The notes under the pieces were generated by a model that was not told where the DNA came from, searched no databases, and saw nothing but the letters and a program-made list of their open reading frames with translations. Shown piece by piece: positions 44,063 through 52,473 of a stretch of DNA of 64,000 bases. Position numbers and translations under genes: made by a program. Positions within the stretch are counted from its first letter, which is position 1. Each line of letters starts with the position of its first letter. This DNA is from Streptococcus australis (GTDB lineage: Bacteria > Bacillota > Bacilli > Lactobacillales > Streptococcaceae): assembly GCF_019930045.1 (NCBI RefSeq), contig NZ_JAHZQQ010000001.1, positions 1 to 64,000 on the forward strand, given 5' to 3'.

Positions 44063-46255
44063 TTATAATTCAACCTTGGCAACCACAGCATCTGCTGGAA
44101 GTTGACCAGTTTGTGTAAGAGTGACAGATTGAATAGCTGCAGCATTTGTGAAGACTACAACTGTTGTAGTTGCACGTCCAGCTTCACGAATAGCATCCAA
44201 ATCTGCTTCTACCAATAAATCTCCCGCTGCCACTGTTTGGCCTTCTTCTACCTTCACTGTGAAAGGTTTGCCTTCCAAACTTACAGTATCAAGACCGATA
44301 TGAACGAGAACTTCAAGACCTGATTCTGTTACCAAACCAAGGGCATGTTTGGTAGGGAAGACGCTTGTCACCTTACCAGCTACTGGTGAAACAATCTGAC
44401 CATTTGCTGGTTCAACTGCAAATCCGTCACCCATCATTTTTTGTGAGAAGACTGGATCTTGAACTTTTTCTAATTCAATGACTTGTCCTTCAGCAACTGA
44501 GTGAACTTCTTCTGTCACCCCTTTAAAGGCAACTTCTGCTTGTTGAGCCGCTGTCTGTTGACTTGGAAGAGTTTCAGGAATCACTTCACCTGAATCTAAC
44601 AAATCTTGGATATCTGATTTCAATACGTCCGCTTTTGGACCGTAAATTGCTTGGACCCCTTGTCCTTTCATGACAAGTCCCATTGCTCCTTCAGCTTTCC
44701 ATTGCTCTTCTGTTCCAACTTTTTCAGCATCTTTAACAGTCACACGAAGACGAGTCATACATGCGTCCACATCGACGATGTTAGCACGTCCACCAAGAAG
44801 GTTGATGATGTTAACTGCTTGAGAAGCAGCAGCTACTTTACCTGAACCTGAAGTTTCAGACTCATCTGATCCACCTTCAGCTTGTTCGTAGTTTCCGTTA
44901 CGTCCAGGAGTTGCGTAGTTAAATTTCTTGATCATGAAGTTTGCAATGAAGTACATGATCACGGCAAAGAGAACAGTTACCCAGATAAAGTTAAGGATAT
45001 CTCCACCAATACCGGCTTTAATGGTCATTGGTGTACGAGTCAAGAACTCAATAGATCCGAATGAATGGACACGAAGATTGACGATATCGGCCATCGCGAA
45101 GGCTGCACCTTGCACCACTGCATAAACAAGGTAAAGAGGCATTGCCACGAACATAAACATGTACTCGATTGGTTCTGTAACCCCTGTAAGGAAGGTTGCA
45201 AGAGCAGTCGCAATCATCATCCCTTTGTATTTGTGTTTCTTATCAGGGTCTACATTACGGTAAATAGCAAGCGAGATCCCCATCAAGATACCGAATGAAC
45301 CAATCATTTGTCCCACTTTGAAACGAGCAGGTGTGAAGGTATCCAACAAGTGTTGGTAAGTAGCAGGGTCAGTTCCTTTAGTGTTTCCTAAGTCTGTAAT
45401 CCAAGCTAACCAAAGTGGATCTTGACCTAATACAGTTGTTCCTTTTGAGATACCTGAGATAACTTCATAGGTACCACCCAATTGTGTGTAGTTGATTGGG
45501 ATGGTCAACATATGGTGAAGACCAAATGGAAGCAAGAGACGTTCCAAGGTACCAAAAGCAAATGGTGCTAAGATTGGAGCAGTTTCTTTTGAGTTGGCAA
45601 TCCAAATACCAAAGTTGTTAATTCCTGTTTGGACTACTGGCCATAAGAATGACAAGGCAAGAGCCACAATGACAGAACGAAGGATAACGACAAATGGTAC
45701 AAACCGTTTCCCGTTAAAGAAGGATAGGGCATCTGGTAATTTACGGTAGTTGTAGTATTTATTAAAGGCTGTCGCCCCTACAAAACCGGCAATAATCCCA
45801 ACGAAAACCCCCATATTCAAGGCAGGTGATTCTAAAACACTCGTAAAGTAATCAGCAACCTTGATAGATCCGCCAAGAAGTGTATGAACTTGTGCCTTTG
45901 GATCTTTGAGCATATCTCCTGTTACACCGAACATCACACCAGTGATCCGGTTAATCAAGATAAAGGATAGACCTGCCGCAAAGGCACCACCAGCACGTTC
46001 TTTTGCCCAGCTACCACCGATAGCCAATGCAAAGAGAATATGAAGATTCCCAATGACTCCCCAACCGATTTGTTCAAGAACACCACCGGTCGTCACCAAG
46101 AAACCAAGTTCTGGATTAATCATTGCAACAGTTTTACCAAGACTGATCATCAGACCTGCCGCAGGCATAACTGCAACGACCACCATCAATGCTTTACCGA
46201 ATTTTTGCCAAAATTCAAAGCTAAATAGACTTTTGAATGATTGTTTATTCATCAT
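44063..46255 (-). CDS. ptsG: Glucose-specific PTS transporter, EIICBA fusion
   Basis: Imports and phosphorylates glucose, and perhaps other sugars. The 730-aa protein is ordered EIIC (residues 1-440, about ten helices), EIIB (about 485-565, phosphorylated Cys in VDVDACMTRLRV) and EIIA (about 600-725, phosphorylated His in VLVHIGLDTV). The start follows AAGGAGG. The promoter has two cre-like sites (46292-46305, 46413-46426), so CcpA repression is likely. Specificity for glucose is from family similarity; related EIICBA proteins may carry glucosamine or maltose. Confidence 0.88.
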   Translation of the reverse strand: MMNKQSFKSLFSFEFWQKFGKALMVVVAVMPAAGLMISLGKTVAMINPELGFLVTTGGVLEQIGWGVIGNLHILFALAIGGSWAKERAGGAFAAGLSFILINRITGVMFGVTGDMLKDPKAQVHTLLGGSIKVADYFTSVLESPALNMGVFVGIIAGFVGATAFNKYYNYRKLPDALSFFNGKRFVPFVVILRSVIVALALSFLWPVVQTGINNFGIWIANSKETAPILAPFAFGTLERLLLPFGLHHMLTIPINYTQLGGTYEVISGISKGTTVLGQDPLWLAWITDLGNTKGTDPATYQHLLDTFTPARFKVGQMIGSFGILMGISLAIYRNVDPDKKHKYKGMMIATALATFLTGVTEPIEYMFMFVAMPLYLVYAVVQGAAFAMADIVNLRVHSFGSIEFLTRTPMTIKAGIGGDILNFIWVTVLFAVIMYFIANFMIKKFNYATPGRNGNYEQAEGGSDESETSGSGKVAAASQAVNIINLLGGRANIVDVDACMTRLRVTVKDAEKVGTEEQWKAEGAMGLVMKGQGVQAIYGPKADVLKSDIQDLLDSGEVIPETLPSQQTAAQQAEVAFKGVTEEVHSVAEGQVIELEKVQDPVFSQKMMGDGFAVEPANGQIVSPVAGKVTSVFPTKHALGLVTESGLEVLVHIGLDTVSLEGKPFTVKVEEGQTVAAGDLLVEADLDAIREAGRATTTVVVFTNAAAIQSVTLTQTGQLPADAVVAKVEL

Positions 46256-46291
46256 TCGACCTCCTTATAAATTTGAAATGCCCGTAATATA

Positions 46292-46305
46292 AGAAAACGT
46301 TTGCA
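46292..46305 (-). promoter_or_regulatory. cre site 1 (CcpA) within the ptsG leader
   Basis: TGCAAACGTTTTCT on the minus strand fits the catabolite-responsive element apart from one position. It begins a few bases downstream of the predicted transcription start, a position expected to block RNA polymerase. Confidence 0.7.
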
Positions 46306-46318
46306 TATTTCACTTACT

Positions 46319-46346
46319 ATTATACCACTTTTTTTCTATTTGTAAA
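46319..46346 (-). promoter_or_regulatory. ptsG promoter
   Basis: TTTACA (46346-46341) and TATAAT (46324-46319) with a 16-bp spacer; the -10 is extended by TGG. Predicted start near 46312. Confidence 0.8.
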
Positions 46347-46412
46347 GCCCTTACATCTATATTTTTAATTCACAAACTTTATAGATAAAGCCCTTGAAAA
46401 GCCTATCATTTA

Positions 46413-46426
46413 AGCAAACGTTTGCT
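46413..46426. promoter_or_regulatory. cre site 2 (CcpA) upstream of the ptsG promoter
   Basis: AGCAAACGTTTGCT is perfectly palindromic and lies about 70 bp upstream of the -35 box. It could act with site 1 by looping. Confidence 0.65.
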
Positions 46427-46436
46427 TCTTTCACAA

Positions 46437-46466
46437 TTTTTTTAAAAAAATTTTTTAAAAAAATTT
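46437..46466. other. Alternating T/A tracts (T7 A7 T6 A7 T3)
   Basis: Thirty bases of alternating homopolymer runs between the ptsG regulatory region and the ritR terminator. Phased A/T tracts of this kind usually bend DNA, so they may shape the promoter region or separate the two units. Confidence 0.6.
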
Positions 46467-46490
46467 CTTCTTTCTTCCCTTTTGACACAC

Positions 46491-46523
46491 AAAAAATCCC
46501 TTTGAGATTGCTCATCAAAGGGA
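46491..46523 (-). terminator. Terminator of ritR
   Basis: TCCCTTTGA/TCAAAGGGA stem followed leftward by U6, seven bases after the stop codon. Confidence 0.8.
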
Positions 46524-46529
46524 ATGTTC

Positions 46530-47219
46530 TTATTCTTGCATTTGGTAGCCGACACCTCGGACAGTTTTGATATAGCTCTTTTGTCCTGGGAGATCTATTT
46601 TTCCACGAAGATAGCGAATATAGACATCAACGATATTGGTTTCTGCTGTACTCTCATACTTCCAGACACGCTCCAGCAATTGCTCCCGACTGAGGACATG
46701 CTTACTTCCCATCAAAGTCGCTAACAAATCATACTCACGACGTGTCAAGTCAATTACTTCCTCACCCCGATACACCATATGATTCTCGACATCAATTCGT
46801 AAATTCCGATAGGAAGTAGGAACTTTCATCTGATTACAATGTTGGTCAATAAAATCACGGCCTCTAAAAATAGCAATGATTTTCTCAACCAAATCACTGA
46901 TCACGAATGGTTTGATGACATAAGACACTGCAAATCGTTGGATACTCTCCATATGCTCGGAAATTTTCTCACGACTATCTAAGACAATCAAGACTGCTGC
47001 AGGACGAATCTTGCTCAGGCGTTGGGCAAAATCTTCCCCACTCATATCTTCTAGTTCGTAATTGAGAAGAATTAAATCATATTCTGTAGCCTGCAGGAGT
47101 TTCAAGGCGATTTCCCCTTGTTCTACCAAATCAACTACATAGCCTGCTTTTTGAAGTTCTAAATCAATAAAGCGCGCTAAATTCTTTTCATTCTCTACTA
47201 GTAATATCCGCTTTGTCAT
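46530..47219 (-). CDS. ritR: Orphan response regulator RitR (redox/iron regulator)
   Basis: An OmpR/PhoB-type regulator of 229 aa: receiver domain (1-115), linker, and winged-helix DNA-binding domain (about 130-228). The phosphoacceptor Asp is replaced by Asn53 (LILLNYELEDMSG), and Cys128 lies in the linker (IDQHCNQM). Both residues are exactly those described for pneumococcal RitR, an iron-uptake repressor that lacks a kinase and dimerises on oxidation of Cys128. The gene follows gnd, as in pneumococcus. Together these make the assignment firm. Control of iron and oxidative-stress genes is expected; none is in this window. Confidence 0.93.
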   Translation of the reverse strand: MTKRILLVENEKNLARFIDLELQKAGYVVDLVEQGEIALKLLQATEYDLILLNYELEDMSGEDFAQRLSKIRPAAVLIVLDSREKISEHMESIQRFAVSYVIKPFVISDLVEKIIAIFRGRDFIDQHCNQMKVPTSYRNLRIDVENHMVYRGEEVIDLTRREYDLLATLMGSKHVLSREQLLERVWKYESTAETNIVDVYIRYLRGKIDLPGQKSYIKTVRGVGYQMQE

Positions 47220-47228
47220 AACCTACAA

Positions 47229-48653
47229 TTATTTTTCGTCGTACCAAGAATAGTGGAAGGTACCTTCTTTGTCCTTACGTTGGTATGTGTGAGCACCAAA
47301 GTAGTCGCGTTGCGCTTGGATCAAGTTCGCTGGAAGGTCAGCTGAACGGTAGCTATCAAAGTAAGTGATGGCTGCTGAGAAGGTTGGTACTGGTACACCT
47401 GCTTGTACAGCAAGAGCTACAATGTCACGAACAGATTGTTGGTACTTAGCTGTTACATCCAAGAAGTACTCATCCAAAAGAAGGTTAGCAAGATCTGCAT
47501 CACGGTTGTAAGCATCTGTGATCTTTTGCAAGAAACGAGAACGGATGATACATCCATCGCGCCAGATAGAGGCGATGTCTGCAAATGGCAAGTTCCAGTT
47601 GTTTTCTTTAGAAGCTACACGCAATTGTGCAAAACCTTGTGCATATGAGATGATTTTTGAGAAATAAAGGGCTTGGCGGATCTTTTCGATCAACTCAGCC
47701 TTGTCTCCTTCAAATTTAAAAGTAGCTGGTTTTGGAAGCACCTTGCTAGCGTGTACACGTTCTTCTTTGTAAGTGGAGATGTAACGTGCAAATACTGACT
47801 CAGTGATGAGTGACAATGGCACACCAAGGTCAAGCGCTGATTGGCTAGTCCATTTACCAGTTCCCTTGTTTCCTGCAGCATCCAAGATGTAGTCTACGAT
47901 TGGTCCATCTTGACCTTCATCGTCTTTGCGTCCAAGGATATCCGCAGTGATTTCGATCAAGTAGCTGTCCAATTCGCCCTTGTTCCACTCCGTAAAGATT
48001 TCAGCCATGTCTTCTGCAGAAAGGCCAAGCAAGTGTTGCATCAAGTCATAGCTTTCTGCAATCAATTGCATATCGCCATACTCGATACCGTTGTGGACCA
48101 TTTTCACGTAGTGACCTGCTCCATCAGGACCGATGTAAGTCACACATGGTTTTCCATCTTCTGGTGCTTTTGCAGAGATTTCTTCAAGAACATCAGCTAC
48201 CAATTCATAAGCTTCTTTTTGTCCACCAGGCATGATAGAAGGACCTTCAAGGGCACCTTTTTCACCACCAGATACACCAGTACCGATGAAGTTGATCCCT
48301 GAGTTTGCCAACTCTTCGTTACGACGGATAGTATCTTTGTAGAACGTGTTTCCTCCGTCGATCAAGATATCGCCTTTATCCAAGTGTGGAAGAAGGGCTT
48401 GGATGGTCGCATCTGTACCAGGTCCTGCTTGAACCATGAGCATGATCCGACGTGGTTTTTCGATTGAGTTTACGAAGCTTTCGATATCATAGCTTGGCAC
48501 GAAGTTCTTTTCAGGATGGCAAGCAACAACATCTTCTGTTTTTTCTTTACTACGGTTATAGATAGCAACTGTGTATCCACGAGATTCAATATTAAGGGCA
48601 AGGTTACGACCCATTACGGCCATACCAACAACACCAAAGTTTGCTTTTGTCAT
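47229..48653 (-). CDS. gnd: 6-phosphogluconate dehydrogenase Gnd
   Basis: Oxidative decarboxylation of 6-phosphogluconate to ribulose 5-phosphate with NADPH production; 474 aa. The NADP fold [15 protein letters not shown] opens the protein. The catalytic stretch [18 protein letters not shown] and [13 protein letters not shown] are intact, and the C-terminal [14 protein letters not shown] fits. Start at 48653; the frame is open a further 28 codons but the family start is TKANFGVVG. ritR follows after nine bases, so NADPH production and the redox regulator share a transcript. Confidence 0.96.
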   Translation of the reverse strand: MTKANFGVVGMAVMGRNLALNIESRGYTVAIYNRSKEKTEDVVACHPEKNFVPSYDIESFVNSIEKPRRIMLMVQAGPGTDATIQALLPHLDKGDILIDGGNTFYKDTIRRNEELANSGINFIGTGVSGGEKGALEGPSIMPGGQKEAYELVADVLEEISAKAPEDGKPCVTYIGPDGAGHYVKMVHNGIEYGDMQLIAESYDLMQHLLGLSAEDMAEIFTEWNKGELDSYLIEITADILGRKDDEGQDGPIVDYILDAAGNKGTGKWTSQSALDLGVPLSLITESVFARYISTYKEERVHASKVLPKPATFKFEGDKAELIEKIRQALYFSKIISYAQGFAQLRVASKENNWNLPFADIASIWRDGCIIRSRFLQKITDAYNRDADLANLLLDEYFLDVTAKYQQSVRDIVALAVQAGVPVPTFSAAITYFDSYRSADLPANLIQAQRDYFGAHTYQRKDKEGTFHYSWYDEK

Positions 48654-48775
48654 GTGACACTCCTCTTTATAGTTTGCCTTTATTCTACCATTTTTTGACA
48701 TCAAATGAAAGTAGAAAATCATCCCCTGCCCCTTCATGTAGAAAGATAGCTCCTATCTACTTTGAAGCAAAAAAC

Positions 48776-48810
48776 AAAAAGTGCCTGAGTTACAGTCCTC
48801 AGACACTTTC
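48776..48810 (-). terminator. Terminator of the flotillin gene
   Basis: Leftward GAAAGTGTCTGAG...CTCAGGCACTTTTT (stem with one mismatch) just after the stop codon at 48823. Confidence 0.7.
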
Positions 48811-48822
48811 TAATGAATGACA

Positions 48823-50301
48823 TTAATCTTCTTTTGAAGCTAACTCTTCTGCTTCAATGACCGGTTGTTCTCCTTCTTTGAGTTTGTTGACCGTCATATT
48901 AACTCCAAGAGCTCCTGCTAGCAATTGACGAATATCAAATCCAGCTCCTTGAGAGACTTGGTCGATACTTTGCATAATATCGCCCACCATCTTAGAAGCA
49001 TTGCCTTCCCCGTACATGGTGATCTTATCCACCTTGGTTAATGGTTCTGCGACAGCACGCGCAATTTCAGGCAACTTGTCAACGACCATTTCAGTAATGG
49101 CTGCTTCTTGCATTTTCTTCATTGCTTCGGCCTTTTGGTCCAAACCTTTGGCTTCCGCTTCTAGTTTCAAGCGAATGGCTTCGGCCTCGGCGCGACCTTT
49201 GGCTTCAATAGCTTCGGCCTCTTGCAATTGGGCGAATTTCTCAGCTTCGGCTTGGGCTTTCCGAGCTTCGGCTTCTTTTTGTGTTTCGAAGAGTTCTGCT
49301 TCCGCCTTGCGTTGGCGTTCGATCAATTCTGCTTCTGCAGCTTGTTGACGCGCATATTTTTCAGCTTCAGCTTGTTTGCGGATGTTGGCATCCAATTCTT
49401 GCTCACGAACCTTAACTTCGCGCTCTTTGACTTCCGCTTCTTTTTCCTGTTTCATGATATTGGCTTCGGCTGCCACGCGCTCTTGTTCACGACGTTGCAC
49501 TTCTGCCTCAATCCCTTTAGCGGCATCTGCTTTTGCTTGGGCAATATCTGCTTCTTGCTTGAGGGCTGCTTGTTTGAGTTTTAATTCGTTTTGTTTTTGC
49601 GCGATTTCAAGATCGGCAGCGACGCGTTTGTCGTTGGCCAATTTATCTTGTTCTGCTTCGACTTCCTTGCGTTCGCGTTCCGCTTTGGCTTTGGCAATCA
49701 AGGCATCTTTCTTGATGGTTTCAACATTTTCAATCCCGAGGTTATCGATGACTCCCCCTTCATCAGAGAAGGATTGAACCGTAAAAGCGATGACTTCCAG
49801 ACCCATTTTGGCCAAGTCTGGTGCTACGTTGTCCTGCACTTTTGAGGCAAACTCTTGACGGTCATTGACCATCTTACGGAGCTCCATCTGACCGATCACT
49901 TCCCGCAAGTTTCCTTCCAAGACATCTTGGACAGAATTGGAAATATCTGTCGTATTCCAGTTCAAGAAGTTTTCTGCAGCCCGGGCAATCATTTCATCGG
50001 TTGTACCAATTTTTAATTTAACAGCTGCATCGGCACGGACGTTAATGAAGTCCAGTGTTGGGACTGCTTCTGACGTCCGAACATCTGTCGAGAATTGCTC
50101 AATATCAAGATAAGAGCGTTGTTCGACAAAGGGAATCATAAAGCCAGCTTTCCCACGCAAGTGACGTTGTTTCCGAAGACCTGTAATGACCACGACTTCG
50201 TTGGGTTTAGCGTTCACATAACCTTTAACAAGCAAAATCAAAATAATAACTGTGACTATTAGGCCGGTAATCAACCAACCTGGAATAAATAAAGTATCCA
50301 T
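48823..50301 (-). CDS. Flotillin-like SPFH/Band-7 protein (FloT/YuaG type)
   Basis: A membrane-microdomain scaffold of 492 aa. One N-terminal helix (residues 6-26) is followed by the SPFH domain (about 30-200) and a long Ala/Glu/Lys-rich coiled coil (about 200-405) with many EAEA repeats typical of flotillins. The C-terminal region ends with a short acidic tail. Bacterial flotillins organise membrane domains and affect membrane fluidity and signalling. It has its own terminator and appears to be a single-gene unit. The repeat-rich coiled coil gives strong open frames on the other strand, which are artefacts. Confidence 0.9.
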   Translation of the reverse strand: MDTLFIPGWLITGLIVTVIILILLVKGYVNAKPNEVVVITGLRKQRHLRGKAGFMIPFVEQRSYLDIEQFSTDVRTSEAVPTLDFINVRADAAVKLKIGTTDEMIARAAENFLNWNTTDISNSVQDVLEGNLREVIGQMELRKMVNDRQEFASKVQDNVAPDLAKMGLEVIAFTVQSFSDEGGVIDNLGIENVETIKKDALIAKAKAERERKEVEAEQDKLANDKRVAADLEIAQKQNELKLKQAALKQEADIAQAKADAAKGIEAEVQRREQERVAAEANIMKQEKEAEVKEREVKVREQELDANIRKQAEAEKYARQQAAEAELIERQRKAEAELFETQKEAEARKAQAEAEKFAQLQEAEAIEAKGRAEAEAIRLKLEAEAKGLDQKAEAMKKMQEAAITEMVVDKLPEIARAVAEPLTKVDKITMYGEGNASKMVGDIMQSIDQVSQGAGFDIRQLLAGALGVNMTVNKLKEGEQPVIEAEELASKED

Positions 50302-50424
50302 ACTTTTTCTCCTTTTTAGAGGTCTACCCTCTGTTGTTTATTAATCCTAGTATATCAAAAGAAGGCCTTTCCTCAAAGAAAAGACCTGTATTTATGTCTA
50401 AATTTATCAAATGCAATCTCTAGC

Positions 50425-50964
50425 TTATTCTTCGTCAAACAAGCCATTTAGACCAGCGAAAGGACTGTTTTCTTCTTTCTTGATCGCTTGAGCAGCTTGG
50501 TATTCTTCTTCGGATAGGATTTTCCAATCATTGCCCTCTATAAAACCTTCTCCAGCCTCCTCTTCTGGAGTGAGAACCTTGAGAGGAATATTGAGCAGAA
50601 TATTATCCGCTACACTCTCACTCAGGTCAATCTTCCCACCTTCGATTGGAAGGATCAAGTCTTCCTCAAGAGCTTCGATATCTGCCTCTGACTGTACATC
50701 CTCCGCAAATACCTCTGTTACAGGATAGCTCTCTTGAATCTCGACAGGCTCCATGCTTCGGCTAGAGGCCAAAACGATGGTATAGCTCAACTGGTAATCC
50801 AAGACATAGAGGCCTGTATCATAGGCTACTCGTCCTGCCACTGTCACATTCTTTAAATCAAGAATTTCTGGATTACGCTTTTGCAATTCCTTGAGCAAAT
50901 CCAACTCTTGATCAAAGGCTAGTCCTTCAGGATTTTTACGGATTTCTTGTGTAAATAAGTTCAT
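50425..50964 (-). CDS. YceD family protein (DUF177)
   Basis: A 179-aa DUF177 protein. In most bacteria this gene sits directly before rpmF and is linked to 23S rRNA/ribosome assembly; here rpmF is not adjacent. The conserved core includes VTVAGRVAYDTGLYVLDYQLSYTIVLASSRSMEP in the middle (split: VTVAGRVAYDTG and ASSRSMEP) and an acidic C-terminal half. Start at 50964 (MNLFTQEIRKNPEG); the frame is open 19 codons further without an SD. Confidence 0.85.
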   Translation of the reverse strand: MNLFTQEIRKNPEGLAFDQELDLLKELQKRNPEILDLKNVTVAGRVAYDTGLYVLDYQLSYTIVLASSRSMEPVEIQESYPVTEVFAEDVQSEADIEALEEDLILPIEGGKIDLSESVADNILLNIPLKVLTPEEEAGEGFIEGNDWKILSEEEYQAAQAIKKEENSPFAGLNGLFDEE

Positions 50965-51044
50965 TCTTTTGTCCTCAAATCTTCTAGATACTACTAGTAT
51001 ATCATGAAGCTGTCCCTTCAACCAAGATGTCTCCTCAAAAATTT

Positions 51045-51050
51045 GTTATA
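51045..51050 (+). promoter_or_regulatory. Extended -10 promoter upstream of the Rgg-type gene
   Basis: TGTTATAAT on the plus strand (extended -10) about 120 bases before the start codon at 51171, with no convincing -35 box. It would give a leader of about 110 nt. Confidence 0.45.
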
Positions 51051-51170
51051 ATCATGAAAAAAGATACAGAGACTAGGCAAATTGGTGTTGTACACAAGGG
51101 TCCCACCATCTCTTGGACAAAAGAGGTTCACTTGCTAGGGCATTGAGCAATGTTAGATAGAGGAGAATTC

Positions 51171-52031
51171 ATGAAAGAAATCGGAGCAGTTTTTCGGCAA
51201 ATACGTGAAAGTCGCCACATCTCTTTAGAGGAGGCTACAGGTGGCGAATTTTCGCGCTCCATGTTATCTCGATTTGAAAGAGGGGAAAATGACCTGACGA
51301 CGCAACGGTTTTTTCAGGCCCTTCAACAGATCAAAACCAGCCTCAGTGAGTTTTCCCATCTAGCTGGTATCGATCAGCACTCCTTTATTCCCAAATTGTT
51401 GAAAGAGCACTATGAAAACATGAGCTTGGAACACGACCAAGCCTTGTACCAAAGCTACCAACTAGCCTATCAGAAAGATCACAAAAAAGAAGACTTCTTA
51501 GCCAGCATTATTCTCAAGGCCAAAATACTTGGCTTATATCCTGAGGTAGAGTTGGCTGCTAGCCAAGAGGAACTAGATTTCCTCTATGACTACCTCTTCT
51601 CTGTCATGGTCTGGGGAAATTTTGAGTTAAGCCTATTTTCACTGACCTCTCCTCTTTTCTCTAGTCAGCTCTATCGACAATACACAGAGGAGTTGGTCCA
51701 ACGGGAGGATTTCAAGCTTCTCCTAGATTCCTCTCGTCCTGCCATCAATTCTATTTTCCTTAATGGCTTCTTTCTCGCCATTAGTTCAAATGAATTTGAA
51801 GATGCATCTTTTTTTGACCACCTAATTAACGACCACTTTTACTCTGAGAACGAAGCCTACCTTCGGACGGTTTATCTCTATGCCAAAGGAGAATTTCTCT
51901 ATCGAAAGGGAGAAAAAGAAATCGGTCTTGAAAAGATGGAACAGGCCATCCAGGTTCTCTCTATTCTGGATTGTAAGGACAGTGCCAACTACTACAAACA
52001 GGGCCTGCAAGAACTGATCAAGGAATCCTGA
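51171..52031 (+). CDS. Rgg/GadR/MutR-family transcriptional regulator
   Basis: A 286-aa regulator with an N-terminal XRE helix-turn-helix (FRQIRESRHISLEEATGGEFSRSMLSRFERG, residues 9-39) and a C-terminal helical-repeat domain as in peptide-sensing Rgg proteins. Rgg proteins often control adjacent genes; here a 58-aa protein and an MFS transporter follow on the same strand, after element B copy 3. I looked for a hydrophobic short peptide (SHP) nearby and found none that was convincing. Start at 51171 after GAGGAGA; the longer frame includes that SD. Confidence 0.88.
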   Translation: MKEIGAVFRQIRESRHISLEEATGGEFSRSMLSRFERGENDLTTQRFFQALQQIKTSLSEFSHLAGIDQHSFIPKLLKEHYENMSLEHDQALYQSYQLAYQKDHKKEDFLASIILKAKILGLYPEVELAASQEELDFLYDYLFSVMVWGNFELSLFSLTSPLFSSQLYRQYTEELVQREDFKLLLDSSRPAINSIFLNGFFLAISSNEFEDASFFDHLINDHFYSENEAYLRTVYLYAKGEFLYRKGEKEIGLEKMEQAIQVLSILDCKDSANYYKQGLQELIKES

Positions 52032-52033
52032 AA

Positions 52034-52211
52034 AGAGAGTGGGACAGAAATTGGTAATTCGTTAGAATTCGATTTCGTCGTCCCACCTCCGCACAGTTGA
52101 GTAGGGATGTAAAAGCTGATAAAATCAGCGTAGTAGAGCCCACTCAAACCACTGCGTCTTGCTCGACAATCCAAAGATAATTGAGAGGCTAGGACTTTTG
52201 TCCCAGCCTCT
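52034..52211 (-). mobile_element. Element B, copy 3
   Basis: Reverse-strand copy of 178 bp, beginning three bases after the Rgg-type stop codon. Ends are GAGAGTGGGACAG and, at the right, GTCCCAGCCTCT followed by T5. It probably also provides transcription termination after the regulator, leaving 52212-52296 for the promoter of the downstream genes. Confidence 0.85.
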
Positions 52212-52296
52212 TTTTGTTGAAAATATGCAACATTTTGTTTTTCTTATTCTTGAGGTCTACAATAGGATCATCAAGCAAAGAAAGAAGGTCCCTTCC

Positions 52297-52473
52297 ATGA
52301 TGATCAAACTAAAAAGATATTTCCTTCATTTGTTTCTCAAGCATACCAGCGTCTACCTAAAAGATCAGAAACTTCTTCTCTCTGATGATGAGAAATTACA
52401 GGTCTTTAAACAGATTGTTCGATCCATCAAACAAGCTCTACCCACTGATCACGTGAAGGAGGAAGGCTTATGA
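52297..52473 (+). CDS. Small basic protein (58 aa) coupled to the MFS gene
   Basis: Not recognised. Sequence begins MMIKLKRYFLHLFLKHTSVY and continues as a charged helical stretch (SDDEKLQVFKQIVRSIKQ). The frame is open upstream to 52159, but that part lies in element B copy 3. The ATG at 52297 follows AAGAAGG at a long spacing (about ten bases). The stop codon overlaps the MFS start (ATGA), so it is translationally coupled to the transporter and may be an accessory or regulatory peptide. Confidence 0.6.
   Translation: MMIKLKRYFLHLFLKHTSVYLKDQKLLLSDDEKLQVFKQIVRSIKQALPTDHVKEEGL

Noticed and set aside
44063-48653. ptsG, ritR and gnd as one operon
   Set aside because: A strong terminator at 46491-46523 and a separate ptsG promoter with cre sites separate ptsG from ritR-gnd.
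49001-49777. Long plus-strand frames with Ser/Ala/Phe-rich translations
   Set aside because: They are antisense shadows of the Ala/Glu/Lys-rich coiled coil of the flotillin gene.
51054-51146. A 30-codon frame before the Rgg-type gene, considered as a signalling peptide
   Set aside because: Its ATG lies three bases after the -10 box, it has no SD and its translation is not hydrophobic like known SHPs.
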